A stretch of DNA of 64,000 nt from Methanobacterium_D oryzae (GTDB lineage: Archaea > Methanobacteriota > Methanobacteria > Methanobacteriales > Methanobacteriaceae), in contig NZ_JBNPXC010000001.1 of assembly GCF_050433505.1 (NCBI RefSeq), forward strand, positions 992,001-1,056,000, in the 5' to 3' direction. The first letter of the stretch is position 1. Each line of letters starts with the position of its first letter. This document shows, one piece after another, positions 9,967 through 18,967 of the stretch. Below the pieces are notes generated by a model. The model was not told the origin of the DNA, did not search any database, and saw only the letters and a program-made list of their open reading frames with translations. The translations under genes were made by a program, and so were the position numbers.

Positions 9967-10794
9967 TCATAATATAAATTTATTAGCTTTTCCACGGTAA
10001 TATTCAAATAATCTATTACTCCATATGATTGCATCATCATGATCACCAATTAATAGTTTGGTAGAATCATATGATCCATTTAAGAAAAATAATCCAAGGA
10101 CTGTAAATTTATCTGTTATTGTAAATGCAACCTTAACTTCCTCTTCGATTTCCCATATTTTAAGTGTTTCTTCTGAAAGTACCTTTGTCAAATAAGCTAA
10201 ATCGTTCGGATCAATTGAACCTATAGTCTTTCTTAATATTGTACTTGTTAATATAAGTTCTACACTAATACCATTTTCTATCATGTTCTTAAAGTTATTT
10301 ACATAATCTGGATAGAATATGGGAGAAACACCTTTTATTTTTTTAGATCTTAATATAACTTGCATATATGCTCCATGAGGTCTAAAAATATCAATTTTTT
10401 CAGATTCTACAAGTTCTAAATTACTTAAATAACCTATATCATTAAGTAAATAGTTGGGAATGGAGTCTATTTCATGATTAAGCCATAATTTTTCAAAATT
10501 TTTCAATGTAATTAGGGTTCTAATTATATCTATTAGTTTTAGCGCCATAATTTTCCCGGTTTCAGATAGATAATAATAATCTCCCCTTCTCGAGACTAAA
10601 TTTTGTTTTTCAAGTTCTTTAATTCCATGTATAATAGTAGATGATTGTATTCCGATTAATTTCCGTAAATCTTTAGTCTTCATTGGTTCTTCATTTAGAC
10701 TTATCATGATTTTTACCCTTACACTGGAGATGCTATGGAATTTTAAATCGTCTTTTATAGATTCATAAAATTTTATAATAGTTTCTGTATTCAT
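9967..10794 (-). CDS. FilR1-like (DUF1724) winged-helix regulator, copy 1
   Basis: A 275-residue transcription factor. Residues about 15-85 form an ArsR/MarR-like winged helix (MKTKDLRKLIGIQSSTIIHGIKELEKQ is the recognition region). Residues about 130-265 form the FilR1 middle/DUF1724 domain, with the typical SPIFYPDY and LILTSTIL strands and a YYRGK motif near the C-terminus. This family is abundant in methanogens; the best-known member is linked to regulation of filament formation and methanogenesis. It is in tandem with a paralogue at 10887-11723, with 92 bases between them. DNA targets are unknown. The two copies share the layout but are clearly diverged. Confidence 0.85.
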   Translation of the reverse strand: MNTETIIKFYESIKDDLKFHSISSVRVKIMISLNEEPMKTKDLRKLIGIQSSTIIHGIKELEKQNLVSRRGDYYYLSETGKIMALKLIDIIRTLITLKNFEKLWLNHEIDSIPNYLLNDIGYLSNLELVESEKIDIFRPHGAYMQVILRSKKIKGVSPIFYPDYVNNFKNMIENGISVELILTSTILRKTIGSIDPNDLAYLTKVLSEETLKIWEIEEEVKVAFTITDKFTVLGLFFLNGSYDSTKLLIGDHDDAIIWSNRLFEYYRGKANKFIL

Positions 10795-10886
10795 ATCCTT
10801 ATCCCCTATAATTTTATAAAAAATATTTATATCGCGGTGTTTATTTATAAAAATTGTTTATTTAAAAATTATGATTAAAATTATAT

Positions 10887-11723
10887 TTATAACTCTTTAA
10901 AATAATCCAAATCAATTAGTTGGGCTTTTTTTAAATAATATTCGTATAATTTATTCCCCCATTTGATTGCATCAGGACTAAAGCTAAACAATTTCATTGT
11001 ACCATCAAATTGACCTTCATTTGAAAATAAACCTATAGAAATGAATTTTTCTGTAACTGTAAATATTATATTTGTATCTTCATCAATTACACCTATTTTA
11101 AGTCCGTTTGATAAGATTAATTTTTTTAACTCGTCTATGCCAATAGTTTCAATTAATTTATCTAGTATCATAGGTGTTAACATGAGTTCTAAAGTAGAGC
11201 CTTTTTTTAACACTTTTTTATATAGAAAAACGTATTGATTATAAAAAATAGGAGAAATGCACTTTATTTCTTGCGATTCATTAAAAAGTTCAGCAAAATA
11301 GGTATATGGTCTTACCACATCTGTTGGTGTACCTTTTATTATAATAGAATCACATAGGCATCCAATATCTTTTAGTAAATATTCAGGTATTCCATTTATA
11401 TGATGTTCTAGCCATAATATATCATTATTTTTGATTGCATAATATGATTTGAGCATTTTTTCTAATTTAAATGCATATAACTTACCGTAGGGGGATAAGG
11501 AATACTCACGGTCTTTTTTAATTAAAATATTATGGGTTTTTAATTTTTCCATGGCACGTAAAATAGTGGATGATCCTAACTTGAGTTCATTTCTAAGTGA
11601 GCTTAGTTGTTTATTTCCATTATTTAAGCTAAGAATAATCTTTGATCGGACGTTAGATGTTGTCAGGAGTTTCAAATCATCTTTTACATTATCATATTGA
11701 TTCAAAATGTTATTTGTCTCCAT
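10887..11723 (-). CDS. FilR1-like (DUF1724) winged-helix regulator, copy 2
   Basis: This 278-residue paralogue of the 9967-10794 gene has the same order: a winged helix in residues 20-90 (SSLRNELKLGSSTILRAMEKL) and then a DUF1724 domain with SPIFYNQYV, LMLTPMIL and YEYYLKKA. Shared motifs with copy 1 include DDLK near the N-terminus, SSTI in the recognition helix, YLLKDIG/YLLNDIG and the C-terminal WxNKLYEYY pattern. This indicates an old tandem duplication. The upstream region (11724-11903) is shared with the divergent TatD gene and contains GGGGGG next to the start as ribosome binding site. Signals and targets are unknown. Confidence 0.85.
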   Translation of the reverse strand: METNNILNQYDNVKDDLKLLTTSNVRSKIILSLNNGNKQLSSLRNELKLGSSTILRAMEKLKTHNILIKKDREYSLSPYGKLYAFKLEKMLKSYYAIKNNDILWLEHHINGIPEYLLKDIGCLCDSIIIKGTPTDVVRPYTYFAELFNESQEIKCISPIFYNQYVFLYKKVLKKGSTLELMLTPMILDKLIETIGIDELKKLILSNGLKIGVIDEDTNIIFTVTEKFISIGLFSNEGQFDGTMKLFSFSPDAIKWGNKLYEYYLKKAQLIDLDYFKEL

Positions 11724-11903
11724 TTGGACCCCCCAATACTCTTTTGGTTTGGATAGTATAAATATATTTTCTTATTAGGAGGTAATGGAGATTATATCAA
11801 ATTAAGGAAATTGAATAATATTATAAAAATTTATAGGAAGGTTATAGATACCTATATTACTGCACAAAAAGATTATATAATTAAATAACTTTAAAGTGAT
11901 TTT

Positions 11904-12656
11904 ATGATAGATTCACATATACATGCAGATACACGGCCATATGAAGACTTTGGAAAAATGGCAATAGCGGGAATAGAAACTGCTATAACATGTGCTCATG
12001 ATCCACTTCGTATGACTACATCAGATGTAATTTTTGATCACTGGTATCGTTTATTAAACAACGATGTTAAAAGGGCAGCAGAAAATGGGTTAAAATTATA
12101 CGCTGCAATTGGAATCCACCCTCGAAGTATATCTGACGATTTTCAGAGAGCGCTTGATGAATTACCCTCTTGGCTTGAAGAAGATTTGGTAGTTGCAATT
12201 GGTGAAATAGGGCTTGAAACTGCATCTGAATCTGAAAAATACGTATTTAAAAGGCAATTACAGCTTGCTGATGAACTTAAAATGAAAGTTATTGTACACA
12301 CTCCACGTACAAATAAAAAAGAAATAACAAAAATTACAACTTCCTTAATTGAAGAAAACATAGATCCAAGTTTAGCTGTAATTGATCATGTAGATAATTC
12401 TATAATAGAGGATTTAATTGAGCTTGATGCAATGCTTGGGCTTACAGTACAGCCACAAAAAATGACTGCTGCTGATGCAATTTTTATACTAGATGAATAT
12501 GGTTTTGATAAATTTTTCTTAGATAGTGATATAAGTTCATCACCATCTGATCCTTTATCTGTTCCTAAAACTGTACATAAAATGAAATTAGCAGGATTCC
12601 TTGAAAAAAATATTCAAAAAGTTTCTTATAAGAATGTTTTTAAGTTTTTATTGTGA
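11904..12656 (+). CDS. TatD-family metal-dependent hydrolase
   Basis: A 250-residue TIM-barrel hydrolase of the amidohydrolase superfamily. Metal-binding motifs in order are SHIHAD at the N-terminus, GIHPRS, GEIGLE, VIVHTP and IDHVDN, with LDSDIS late in the barrel supplying the final Asp. This pattern fits TatD-type phosphoesterases or nucleases; archaeal members are mostly uncharacterised. A TTTTATG start follows a weak AAAGTGAT site. It is divergent from the second FilR1-like regulator. A related but distinct protein is encoded at 45566-46411. Confidence 0.85.
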   Translation: MIDSHIHADTRPYEDFGKMAIAGIETAITCAHDPLRMTTSDVIFDHWYRLLNNDVKRAAENGLKLYAAIGIHPRSISDDFQRALDELPSWLEEDLVVAIGEIGLETASESEKYVFKRQLQLADELKMKVIVHTPRTNKKEITKITTSLIEENIDPSLAVIDHVDNSIIEDLIELDAMLGLTVQPQKMTAADAIFILDEYGFDKFFLDSDISSSPSDPLSVPKTVHKMKLAGFLEKNIQKVSYKNVFKFLL

Positions 12657-12771
12657 AATATGTAATTATTAGCTAAAAGGAGATTTATTTCAATAAGATT
12701 TTATGGTAAAATAGATATATTCTTATAGTTTTATACATAAAATAGTATTATAAATTAATAAGGTGCGTTAT

Positions 12772-13515
12772 ATGGATTCGAGAAGAATGCTTGAATTTGG
12801 AGGGAAAATGGTTGCTCCTGACATAAGAAAGCTCAGTGATATGGAAGATGTTATTTACGATAATGAATGGTTAAAGACTACATCCGATAGTAATCTTTAT
12901 TTTATGTATAGAAACCTTTCACTTAGTAAACATGATCAATCTATTATGAAAGATCATGTATTGCGCTATGATATTACAATTATACCTCCTTATAACTTAG
13001 GAAGGGAGTTTATAAAGACAGCAGGACATTATCATCCAGTTATAGATGGAACTCAAAACACGTATCCTGAAGTATATGAAGTTATAGGAGGTGTAGCTCA
13101 TTATTTACTACAGAAGTTGGAAAACAATCAAGTTACAGATGTTGTTTTAATTGAGGCTCGAGAAGGTGATAAAGTGATTATTCCTCCTAATTATGGGCAT
13201 GTTACTATTAATCCATCTAATGAAGACTTAAAAATGGCTAATTGGGTTTCTGATACTTTTATGTCAATTTATGGCCCTTATAAAGAATATAGTGGTGCGG
13301 CTTATTTTGAATTAGTTGATGGATTAATTCAAAATAAAAAACATGGTTCTGTTCCTGATATTCGCTATGTTAAACCAATAGAGGTGCCTGAAATAGGATT
13401 TTATAAAGGAAAAAATATGTATAATTTAATTGGAGATATTGAAAAGCTTTCTTTTTTAAATGAACCTCATGATTATGACTGGTTATGGGATTTGGTGCTA
13501 AAGAAAGATGAATAA
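12772..13515 (+). CDS. pgiA: glucose-6-phosphate isomerase, archaeal cupin type
   Basis: This 247-residue cupin enzyme would interconvert glucose-6-phosphate and fructose-6-phosphate in gluconeogenesis. It is unrelated to the classical isomerase. The metal site is visible as GHYHP (H86, H88), PEVYE (E100) and YGHVTINPS (H143), embedded in a double-stranded beta-helix. It is longer than the Pyrococcus-type protein by an N-terminal extension of about 50 residues and a C-terminal tail. The frame opens at GTG 12763, but GGTG at 12762-12765 lies six bases before ATG 12772, which I take as start. It converges with the PfkB gene, only seven bases apart. Confidence 0.88.
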   Translation: MDSRRMLEFGGKMVAPDIRKLSDMEDVIYDNEWLKTTSDSNLYFMYRNLSLSKHDQSIMKDHVLRYDITIIPPYNLGREFIKTAGHYHPVIDGTQNTYPEVYEVIGGVAHYLLQKLENNQVTDVVLIEAREGDKVIIPPNYGHVTINPSNEDLKMANWVSDTFMSIYGPYKEYSGAAYFELVDGLIQNKKHGSVPDIRYVKPIEVPEIGFYKGKNMYNLIGDIEKLSFLNEPHDYDWLWDLVLKKDE

Positions 13516-13522
13516 ATTTACT

Positions 13523-14404
13523 TTAAATTTTAAAATTAAGATCAGAAAGATAAGGCGCATTTAAAGCACCAATATTTTCCACACAATGTGAAGCTACAAT
13601 ATTAGCAAAATCTAAACATTTTTTTAATTCATTTTCTTTGATATATGCAGCAATAAAACCCGCTGCAAACGCATCACCGGCCCCAGTTGTATCTTGTACT
13701 TCAGTTCTTCTTGCAGGGGAATGAATCACCGTATTTTCAGTATAAAGATTTGCTCCACCATCTCCACAAGTCATAATAACCATATCGGCCCCTATATCAA
13801 GGAGAATTGAAGCTCCTTCATTATTATTTGCTCCTGTTAAAATATTCATTTCTTTTTTATTTAAAAATAAAATATTTGTTCTTCTAATAATTTTTTCAAG
13901 TTTAGAGTGACCAAATGATGAAAGTATAGCTCCCGGATTAAAAGATAAGAAATTTGCATGTTTTGATGCTTTATTAACTACTTTTTTGTACATTTGAGTG
14001 ATATGAAGAATTTTTGAGGCTCTTATATAGTCTATATCTTCTTTTTTAAGGCTAAATTTTTCGTTTGCACCTATAAATGTATACATTGCTCTTTCTCCTT
14101 CTGGATCAACAGCAATAAAAGACATGCCTGTTTTTTCATCCCCCATAAAAAGTCTTTTAGTATCAACACCTTCTTTTTTAAATTCATTTATTGCTAATTT
14201 GCCGAAATAATCGTTTCCAATTCTTGCGATGATACCTGTTTTAACATTGAGCCTTGAAATTCCAACTGTAAAATTAGATGCTGAACCTCCAAGAGATAAA
14301 GTAAGCTCTTTAACCTCTACTTCATCATCTGGAATGATAAATCTAGGTACTTTCTGAATAAAGTCTAAATTACATCCTCCAAGCCCAACCACTTCAAATT
14401 GCAA
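13523..14404 (-). CDS. PfkB/ribokinase-family carbohydrate or nucleoside kinase
   Basis: A 293-residue kinase of the ribokinase superfamily. It has the N-terminal substrate region GGSASNFTVG (39-48) and the C-terminal signature DTTGAGDAFAAGF (238-250), with D244 as catalytic base and the GAGD anion hole. ATP-dependent ribokinase-like enzymes in methanogens include nucleoside kinases and sugar kinases; the exact substrate is not readable. The start is TTG (14402-14404) with GAGGA seven bases before it. It lies downstream of the MinD2 gene after about 105 bases on the same strand, so it may or may not belong to that operon. It converges with the cupin isomerase gene. Confidence 0.85.
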   Translation of the reverse strand: MQFEVVGLGGCNLDFIQKVPRFIIPDDEVEVKELTLSLGGSASNFTVGISRLNVKTGIIARIGNDYFGKLAINEFKKEGVDTKRLFMGDEKTGMSFIAVDPEGERAMYTFIGANEKFSLKKEDIDYIRASKILHITQMYKKVVNKASKHANFLSFNPGAILSSFGHSKLEKIIRRTNILFLNKKEMNILTGANNNEGASILLDIGADMVIMTCGDGGANLYTENTVIHSPARRTEVQDTTGAGDAFAAGFIAAYIKENELKKCLDFANIVASHCVENIGALNAPYLSDLNFKI

Positions 14405-14509
14405 AATATCTTCCTCGAGTATAATTTGAGCTTATTAATATATGATAATTTGGAAATAAAAGGACAGAATTAAAAAAATAATTATTAGAAAATAAAATAA
14501 AAAGAAACG

Positions 14510-15298
14510 CTATTCTGGTAGTATACCTATAAATTTTCTTAATCTTTCGAGTATGCCTTTTTTATCAGGTTCTATAGGCTCATAAGTTTCTCCAAGTAAA
14601 TGTGCTGTTAATTGCATTATTGCATTACTTGTAGGTGATGAAGGATTAATTTCAATCAAAGATTTTCCGAGGGCCATTGATCTATCGATTTCACGATCAT
14701 AGGGGATTATTCCGATCATAGGGACTTCAAGTATGGATTCTATTTCTTTTGCTGAAAGTAAAAACCCATCATCGTACCACATGTTCAATACAAATCCGAT
14801 AATATTAATATTTAGCTCATTAGAGAGTATTCTAATCTTAAGGGCATCAGCAACAGATGTCATTGTTGAATTTGTAACAATAATCATCTCTGTATTTTCA
14901 GGAAGGCCCTCAAAAATGTTTGAATTAATACCTGCAGGCATATCCATAATGAAAACATCCCCATAATCAGCAATTTCATCCAAAATTTTTTCCCAAGATA
15001 TATATTTTGGATTTATATGTCTAAGGGTTTCAAAATGAATTCCTGTAGGAATAACTCTAATACCATGCTCTATTTCATAAACACAATCATCTATAGATTT
15101 ATGCTTTGCTAAAACGTCGTGTAATGTTACATCTGGGTTTAAAAGCCCTGTAATAACATCTAGATTAGCCATTACTAAATCTAAATCTAGCATTATAACA
15201 TTCTTATTGAATAGAGCCATTCCAACTCCAAGATTAAAAGTTAAGGTAGTTCTTCCAACCCCACCTTTTCCTGAAGCAATTGCTATAAATCTTGACAT
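14510..15298 (-). CDS. MinD/ParA-like ATPase with P-loop Lys-to-Arg change (MinD2)
   Basis: A 262-residue MinD-type protein. The deviant Walker A motif reads KGGVGRTT (11-18): the signature Lys K11 is kept, but the P-loop Lys that contacts the phosphates (position 16) is Arg, encoded by AGA at 15251-15253. The rest of the fold is typical, including MLDLDLVMANLD and IMDMPAGI. The C-terminus, KKGILERLRKFIGILPE, looks like an amphipathic membrane-targeting helix. GGTGA at 15301-15305 (read on the minus strand) sets the start at 15298 rather than the frame start at 15307. It lies 27 bases downstream of MinD. It may be a non-hydrolysing partner or may hydrolyse slowly; this is inference. Confidence 0.85.
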   Translation of the reverse strand: MSRFIAIASGKGGVGRTTLTFNLGVGMALFNKNVIMLDLDLVMANLDVITGLLNPDVTLHDVLAKHKSIDDCVYEIEHGIRVIPTGIHFETLRHINPKYISWEKILDEIADYGDVFIMDMPAGINSNIFEGLPENTEMIIVTNSTMTSVADALKIRILSNELNINIIGFVLNMWYDDGFLLSAKEIESILEVPMIGIIPYDREIDRSMALGKSLIEINPSSPTSNAIMQLTAHLLGETYEPIEPDKKGILERLRKFIGILPE

Positions 15299-15325
15299 TT
15301 TCACCATTATACCATAATTAAGCAG

Positions 15326-16108
15326 TTATCCTCTTCTTCCAAGTAAACCTTCGACTAATTTAGAGATAACTCCTTTTTTATCTGGTTCAATTGGATGATA
15401 TTGTTCTCCAATAAGATCTGCACCTAACTGCATTATTGCATTACTTGTAGGTGATTTTGGATTTTTAATGATAAGTGGTTCTCCAAAGGCAGCCGCTCTA
15501 CTTACTTCGGGGTCATCGGGAACTACTGCAATTACAGGTACCTCTAATATGGATTCTATTTCGTTAACTGTTAAAAATGTTTTATCATGTTGCTCTCTGT
15601 TTACAACAACACCAATTATTTCAACACCCAGCTTATTTGCAACTATTTTTGTCTTTAATGCGTCACTTATAGAGGGAACTTCTGGTGTGGTGACAAGAAT
15701 TAATTCCTGTGCAGCTGCTATTGCTGCTAATGCATCTTTTTCTAATCCTGCGGGAGCATCTATTAATAGTATATCTGTATTTTCAACGAGTATTTCTAAA
15801 GCTTCTTCGAGTCTATCTAATCTAATTTTTCGAAGTCCTTCCAGTGAAATTCCTGCAGGAATGATTTTAACCCCTCCAGGCCCTTCATATATGGCATCTT
15901 CAATGGAGGCCGCTCCAGATAACACATCATGCAATGTTATAGATTTTCCCTCCATTCCAAGAATAAGTTCTAAGTTTGCCATTGCTACATCTGCATCCAA
16001 TACTATGGTTTCTTCTCCGTAAGTGGATAATGCTACTCCTAAATTTGCAGTTATTGTTGTTTTTCCTACTCCACCTTTACCTGAGGCAACAGTTATAACT
16101 CTTGTCAT
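15326..16108 (-). CDS. minD: MinD-like cell-division/positioning ATPase
   Basis: This 260-residue ParA/MinD ATPase has an intact deviant Walker A, KGGVGKTT (11-18), the switch regions VLDADVAMANLE and LIDAPAGLEKDA, and a C-terminal amphipathic stretch, KKGVISKLVEGLLGRRG. That last stretch resembles the MinD membrane-targeting sequence. Such proteins dimerise on the membrane with ATP and position other proteins. AGGAGGAATTAA precedes the ATG. It follows DUF2226 by ten bases and precedes the MinD2 gene by 27 bases, all on the minus strand, so these are almost surely one transcript with SepF. No MinC or MinE is visible nearby. Confidence 0.88.
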   Translation of the reverse strand: MTRVITVASGKGGVGKTTITANLGVALSTYGEETIVLDADVAMANLELILGMEGKSITLHDVLSGAASIEDAIYEGPGGVKIIPAGISLEGLRKIRLDRLEEALEILVENTDILLIDAPAGLEKDALAAIAAAQELILVTTPEVPSISDALKTKIVANKLGVEIIGVVVNREQHDKTFLTVNEIESILEVPVIAVVPDDPEVSRAAAFGEPLIIKNPKSPTSNAIMQLGADLIGEQYHPIEPDKKGVISKLVEGLLGRRG

Positions 16109-16118
16109 TTAATTCCTC

Positions 16119-17276
16119 CTAGCTAACCTCTACGTTTATTTCAAAATTATCTACAATTTCTGGAAATCCTCTAAAACTTTTCTTTATTTCGATTTGTGTT
16201 ATGGTTATTATTTGTGATTTTAAAGTTTCAAGACTTTTTGAATCACCTATAATTCTGGATAAAAGTCCTTTTGATTCATATTCTGTAATTATATTTATAG
16301 TTCCAAATAATTCACTGGTGTTATCTAAAAATACCATGACTTCGGTTCCTTTAATTTTAGGAATACCTAATATTGATTTTTTAATTTTGTTCATAAGGGT
16401 TAATTCTATTTTTTCAACGTCTTCATCACTAATAGATCCTCCCTTATATGTTTCTAAGAGATTTTCTACTTCTTCTTCTTCAACATCTTTCAAGCCATAC
16501 TTTTTCATGAGTTCGGCCCGATCCATGGGCTCTTCTTGAACTTGAGACTCTCTAAATTCAATTCTTTCAGCTAAAGACTCTGGAGGATCGTTTTGAGTAC
16601 TTCCCTCTCCTGAAATTTGTTCATTTTTAGTTTCATTAACCACTGGTTCTTCAACTGTATTTATTTCAGGTTCTTGAGTAGTTTCATGTATTTGAGATTT
16701 TTCAGATATTTCCTTAATTTTTTCCACTACTTCAACTTGATTATTGGAAACAGGCTCTTCAACTTGAGGTTTAATTTCAGATTCAATTTGAGAAGTTTCT
16801 AATTTAGTTTCACTTGCATATTCAGCTTCTTTAACTACAGAAGGTTCATTAACTTCTTCTTTTAAATCTGTTTTTTGAGACTCAACTGACGTAGATTCTT
16901 CTTGTATTTCGGCTGTATCTTTAGATTCTTCAATTTCCTTTAGGATATTTTCTGCCTTAGAAACTGTCATTTGATATGGTTTATTTACATTTAGAAGGTA
17001 ATCTATTTGACTTTCTTTTATGTCAAAAACTTCGACTACTGTTTTATTATCGTCCATTACAGATTTAATCTTTTCAAGTGCATCTCTTTTTGAATGCTGG
17101 TCAAAAGATGCTGCGACTTGATCACCATCTTTAAAAAGAATATAGCCTTCTGAAGATCCTGCAGTAATCCTTATGAAACCGTTATATCTATCTGATTTTA
17201 ATTTTCCTAAAAGCTCGCTAAAATTTATTTCATCAGCATAAGACACTATAGAAGGTCTAGTAATTGGTAATTCCAT
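16119..17276 (-). CDS. DUF2226 protein with long acidic linker
   Basis: A 385-residue protein of unknown function. It has three parts: an N-terminal globular domain (about 1-125), matching DUF2226 with GSSEGYILFKDGDQVAASF; a low-complexity acidic linker (about 125-260) rich in Glu, Thr and Val with repeated EEPVxN-like units; and a C-terminal alpha/beta domain (about 260-385) ending FEINVEVS. No membrane segment is present. AGAGGAATT precedes the start. It lies between SepF and MinD in the same direction with short gaps, so a role in division-site or surface positioning is a reasonable inference. The linker suggests a tether between two binding modules. The same layout occurs in the roadblock protein at 29109-30392. 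Confidence 0.8.
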   Translation of the reverse strand: MELPITRPSIVSYADEINFSELLGKLKSDRYNGFIRITAGSSEGYILFKDGDQVAASFDQHSKRDALEKIKSVMDDNKTVVEVFDIKESQIDYLLNVNKPYQMTVSKAENILKEIEESKDTAEIQEESTSVESQKTDLKEEVNEPSVVKEAEYASETKLETSQIESEIKPQVEEPVSNNQVEVVEKIKEISEKSQIHETTQEPEINTVEEPVVNETKNEQISGEGSTQNDPPESLAERIEFRESQVQEEPMDRAELMKKYGLKDVEEEEVENLLETYKGGSISDEDVEKIELTLMNKIKKSILGIPKIKGTEVMVFLDNTSELFGTINIITEYESKGLLSRIIGDSKSLETLKSQIITITQIEIKKSFRGFPEIVDNFEINVEVS

Positions 17277-17374
17277 TTTTAATTCCTCTAATATGTAAAT
17301 TTTAATTCAATTTCTATAACTACATATTAATTTTCTATAATGAGAATTGATCATATTTATTTATAAAGTCATGG

Positions 17375-17728
17375 CTATTTTCTTAAAAGTTTTATTTCAG
17401 GAGGGGTTATGATTACAACATTTTTACCGCTTTTACACAGCAATATTGCTTCTCCACCAACAGTTTCTCTGAAATTCTTTAATTTTTCTCCAACTAACTT
17501 GAATTCCTCTGGATCATTATCTATAAAACCCATATCTAAGATTATTGGATTTTTTTCTTCTTTTATCTGACTTAATGCGTCTTCTATATCATGAATACCT
17601 TGAGCTTTCATCAGAATTATTTCATAAAAAGAATGTTCAGGAACTATTATTGTTTCTTTTTCTTCTTCATCTTCTGATCCATTGTCTAACCCTAGATTTT
17701 TTTTTATATAATCCATGACGTCCTTCAT
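17375..17728 (-). CDS. sepF: archaeal SepF (FtsZ membrane anchor)
   Basis: A 117-residue protein. An N-terminal amphipathic helix, MKDVMDYIKKNLGL, is followed by an acidic spacer rich in Asp and Glu. Then comes the compact SepF/DUF552 domain (residues about 35-112) with IHDIEDALSQI, PIILDMGFID and GGEAILLCKSGKNVVIITP. In archaea SepF tethers FtsZ to the membrane and helps drive division; this layout is exactly that. GGGGAA precedes the ATG. It lies between DUF1611 and DUF2226 on the minus strand with gaps of 42 and 98 bases. FtsZ itself is not in the window. Confidence 0.9.
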   Translation of the reverse strand: MKDVMDYIKKNLGLDNGSEDEEEKETIIVPEHSFYEIILMKAQGIHDIEDALSQIKEEKNPIILDMGFIDNDPEEFKLVGEKLKNFRETVGGEAILLCKSGKNVVIITPPEIKLLRK

Positions 17729-17770
17729 TCAAATTCCCCTATCTGTTTTTGAGCAATTAATATGGTCATA

Positions 17771-18826
17771 CTATTTTTTCAGACCAATATGATCAATAAT
17801 TACATCCAGTAGTCTGGATGCTCCACCATTTTTAATGTCTACTGCTGGTATTTTGTATTTTTCCTCATACTTCAATATATCCTTTTTGTCACCAACATTT
17901 CTCATATTTAGAGAAATACCAATAACTTTTGTAGGTTCTACGGCTTCTATTGCTTTAACTTCGTAATTAATTCCGCGTGGCTCTCTGAATGGATGATTAG
18001 GTCTGTGACATACCACTACAGCATCAGGCATTGAACCTATAAGTATTGAAGCTGAAAGACCCCTTGGATGAGGATTTCCTTTCTCAGTTAAGCTGGATTG
18101 TCCTTCAACAAAAATAATATCTGGATTTTTTTCTTTTTCCATGTATTTAATTGTTCCCAGAACTGCTGCAGCTACATCCATGACTGAAAGACTACCTGCC
18201 CTAAAATTAGCATCAACAGGACCTTCAATTCCCATTTCATCAGTTGAAATTACAGCTACGTTTAATCCTTTTTCTTTTGCTGTTTCTCCAAGCACACGTG
18301 TTGTAGTACGTTTACCACATTCTTGTGAAGTACCTCCTACAAAAATAACGGGCGTTTTAGGAGTATAATTTAATTTGGGTAATATTTCCGTGCATTTTGG
18401 AGGGGATAATCCAAATATTTTTCTAATTACATCTAATCTGGGGCTTATTTCTTTTAGTACTACCTCTTTTGATTCAGCAAACTTTAATAATGATTTATTT
18501 TCTAAAAGAGATAATGATCTGAATGAGGTTATAACATTTTTTCCATTATCGATAGCTTCTACTGCATATTTAAGTGCAGCTCCTTCAGCTCCAATTGGAA
18601 GCATTATTGCAACGCTTTTAGCCTCAGTATCTTTAATAATTTCACTTAAACTTGAAGATACAATATTATTACAAAATTCCATTCCTTGTTTTTTAGGATT
18701 ATCATCAACAAAACCAACAGCTTCTATCCCTTCAAAATTAGCGAATTTTTCGCCACCTCCACCACAACCTATTACTATAAATGGATTAAGGTTTTGAAGT
18801 TCTTTTACAGAAGTTACATCAAACAA
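17771..18826 (-). CDS. DUF1611 family P-loop protein
   Basis: A 351-residue protein. The N-terminal part has a Rossmann-like glycine-rich stretch, VIGCGGGGEKFA, and reads like a nucleotide-binding domain. The C-terminal part is a P-loop domain with Walker A GGTSQECGKRTTTR and a Walker B-like DIIFVEGQSSL. This is the DUF1611 layout. Members in bacteria include an enzyme of D-amino-acid N-acylation, but the archaeal role is not known. The start is TTG with AGGAG seven bases upstream. It heads the minus-strand run leading into SepF and is divergent from the roadblock gene, sharing a 140-200 base promoter region with it. Confidence 0.8.
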   Translation of the reverse strand: MFDVTSVKELQNLNPFIVIGCGGGGEKFANFEGIEAVGFVDDNPKKQGMEFCNNIVSSSLSEIIKDTEAKSVAIMLPIGAEGAALKYAVEAIDNGKNVITSFRSLSLLENKSLLKFAESKEVVLKEISPRLDVIRKIFGLSPPKCTEILPKLNYTPKTPVIFVGGTSQECGKRTTTRVLGETAKEKGLNVAVISTDEMGIEGPVDANFRAGSLSVMDVAAAVLGTIKYMEKEKNPDIIFVEGQSSLTEKGNPHPRGLSASILIGSMPDAVVVCHRPNHPFREPRGINYEVKAIEAVEPTKVIGISLNMRNVGDKKDILKYEEKYKIPAVDIKNGGASRLLDVIIDHIGLKK

Positions 18827-18967
18827 AAAATCACTCCTAATAGTATTTCGTAGTACATATGAGAAATTACATTACCTATTTATTTAATAAAGGTTAAACC
18901 AAGATATATACTTTTAAGATATTATACTTTGGGTACTAATATCCGATATTGTGGAGGTTGAAGAAAA

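Noticed and set aside
11832..11856. TATAGG / CCTATA inverted repeat in the promoter region before the TatD gene
   Set aside because: Only six bases per arm with a 13-base gap, which is likely by chance in AT-rich sequence.
15468..16022. A 184-codon frame antisense to minD
   Set aside because: It is a shadow of minD, with Ser/Thr/Pro-rich composition typical of the opposite strand of real genes and no ribosome binding site.
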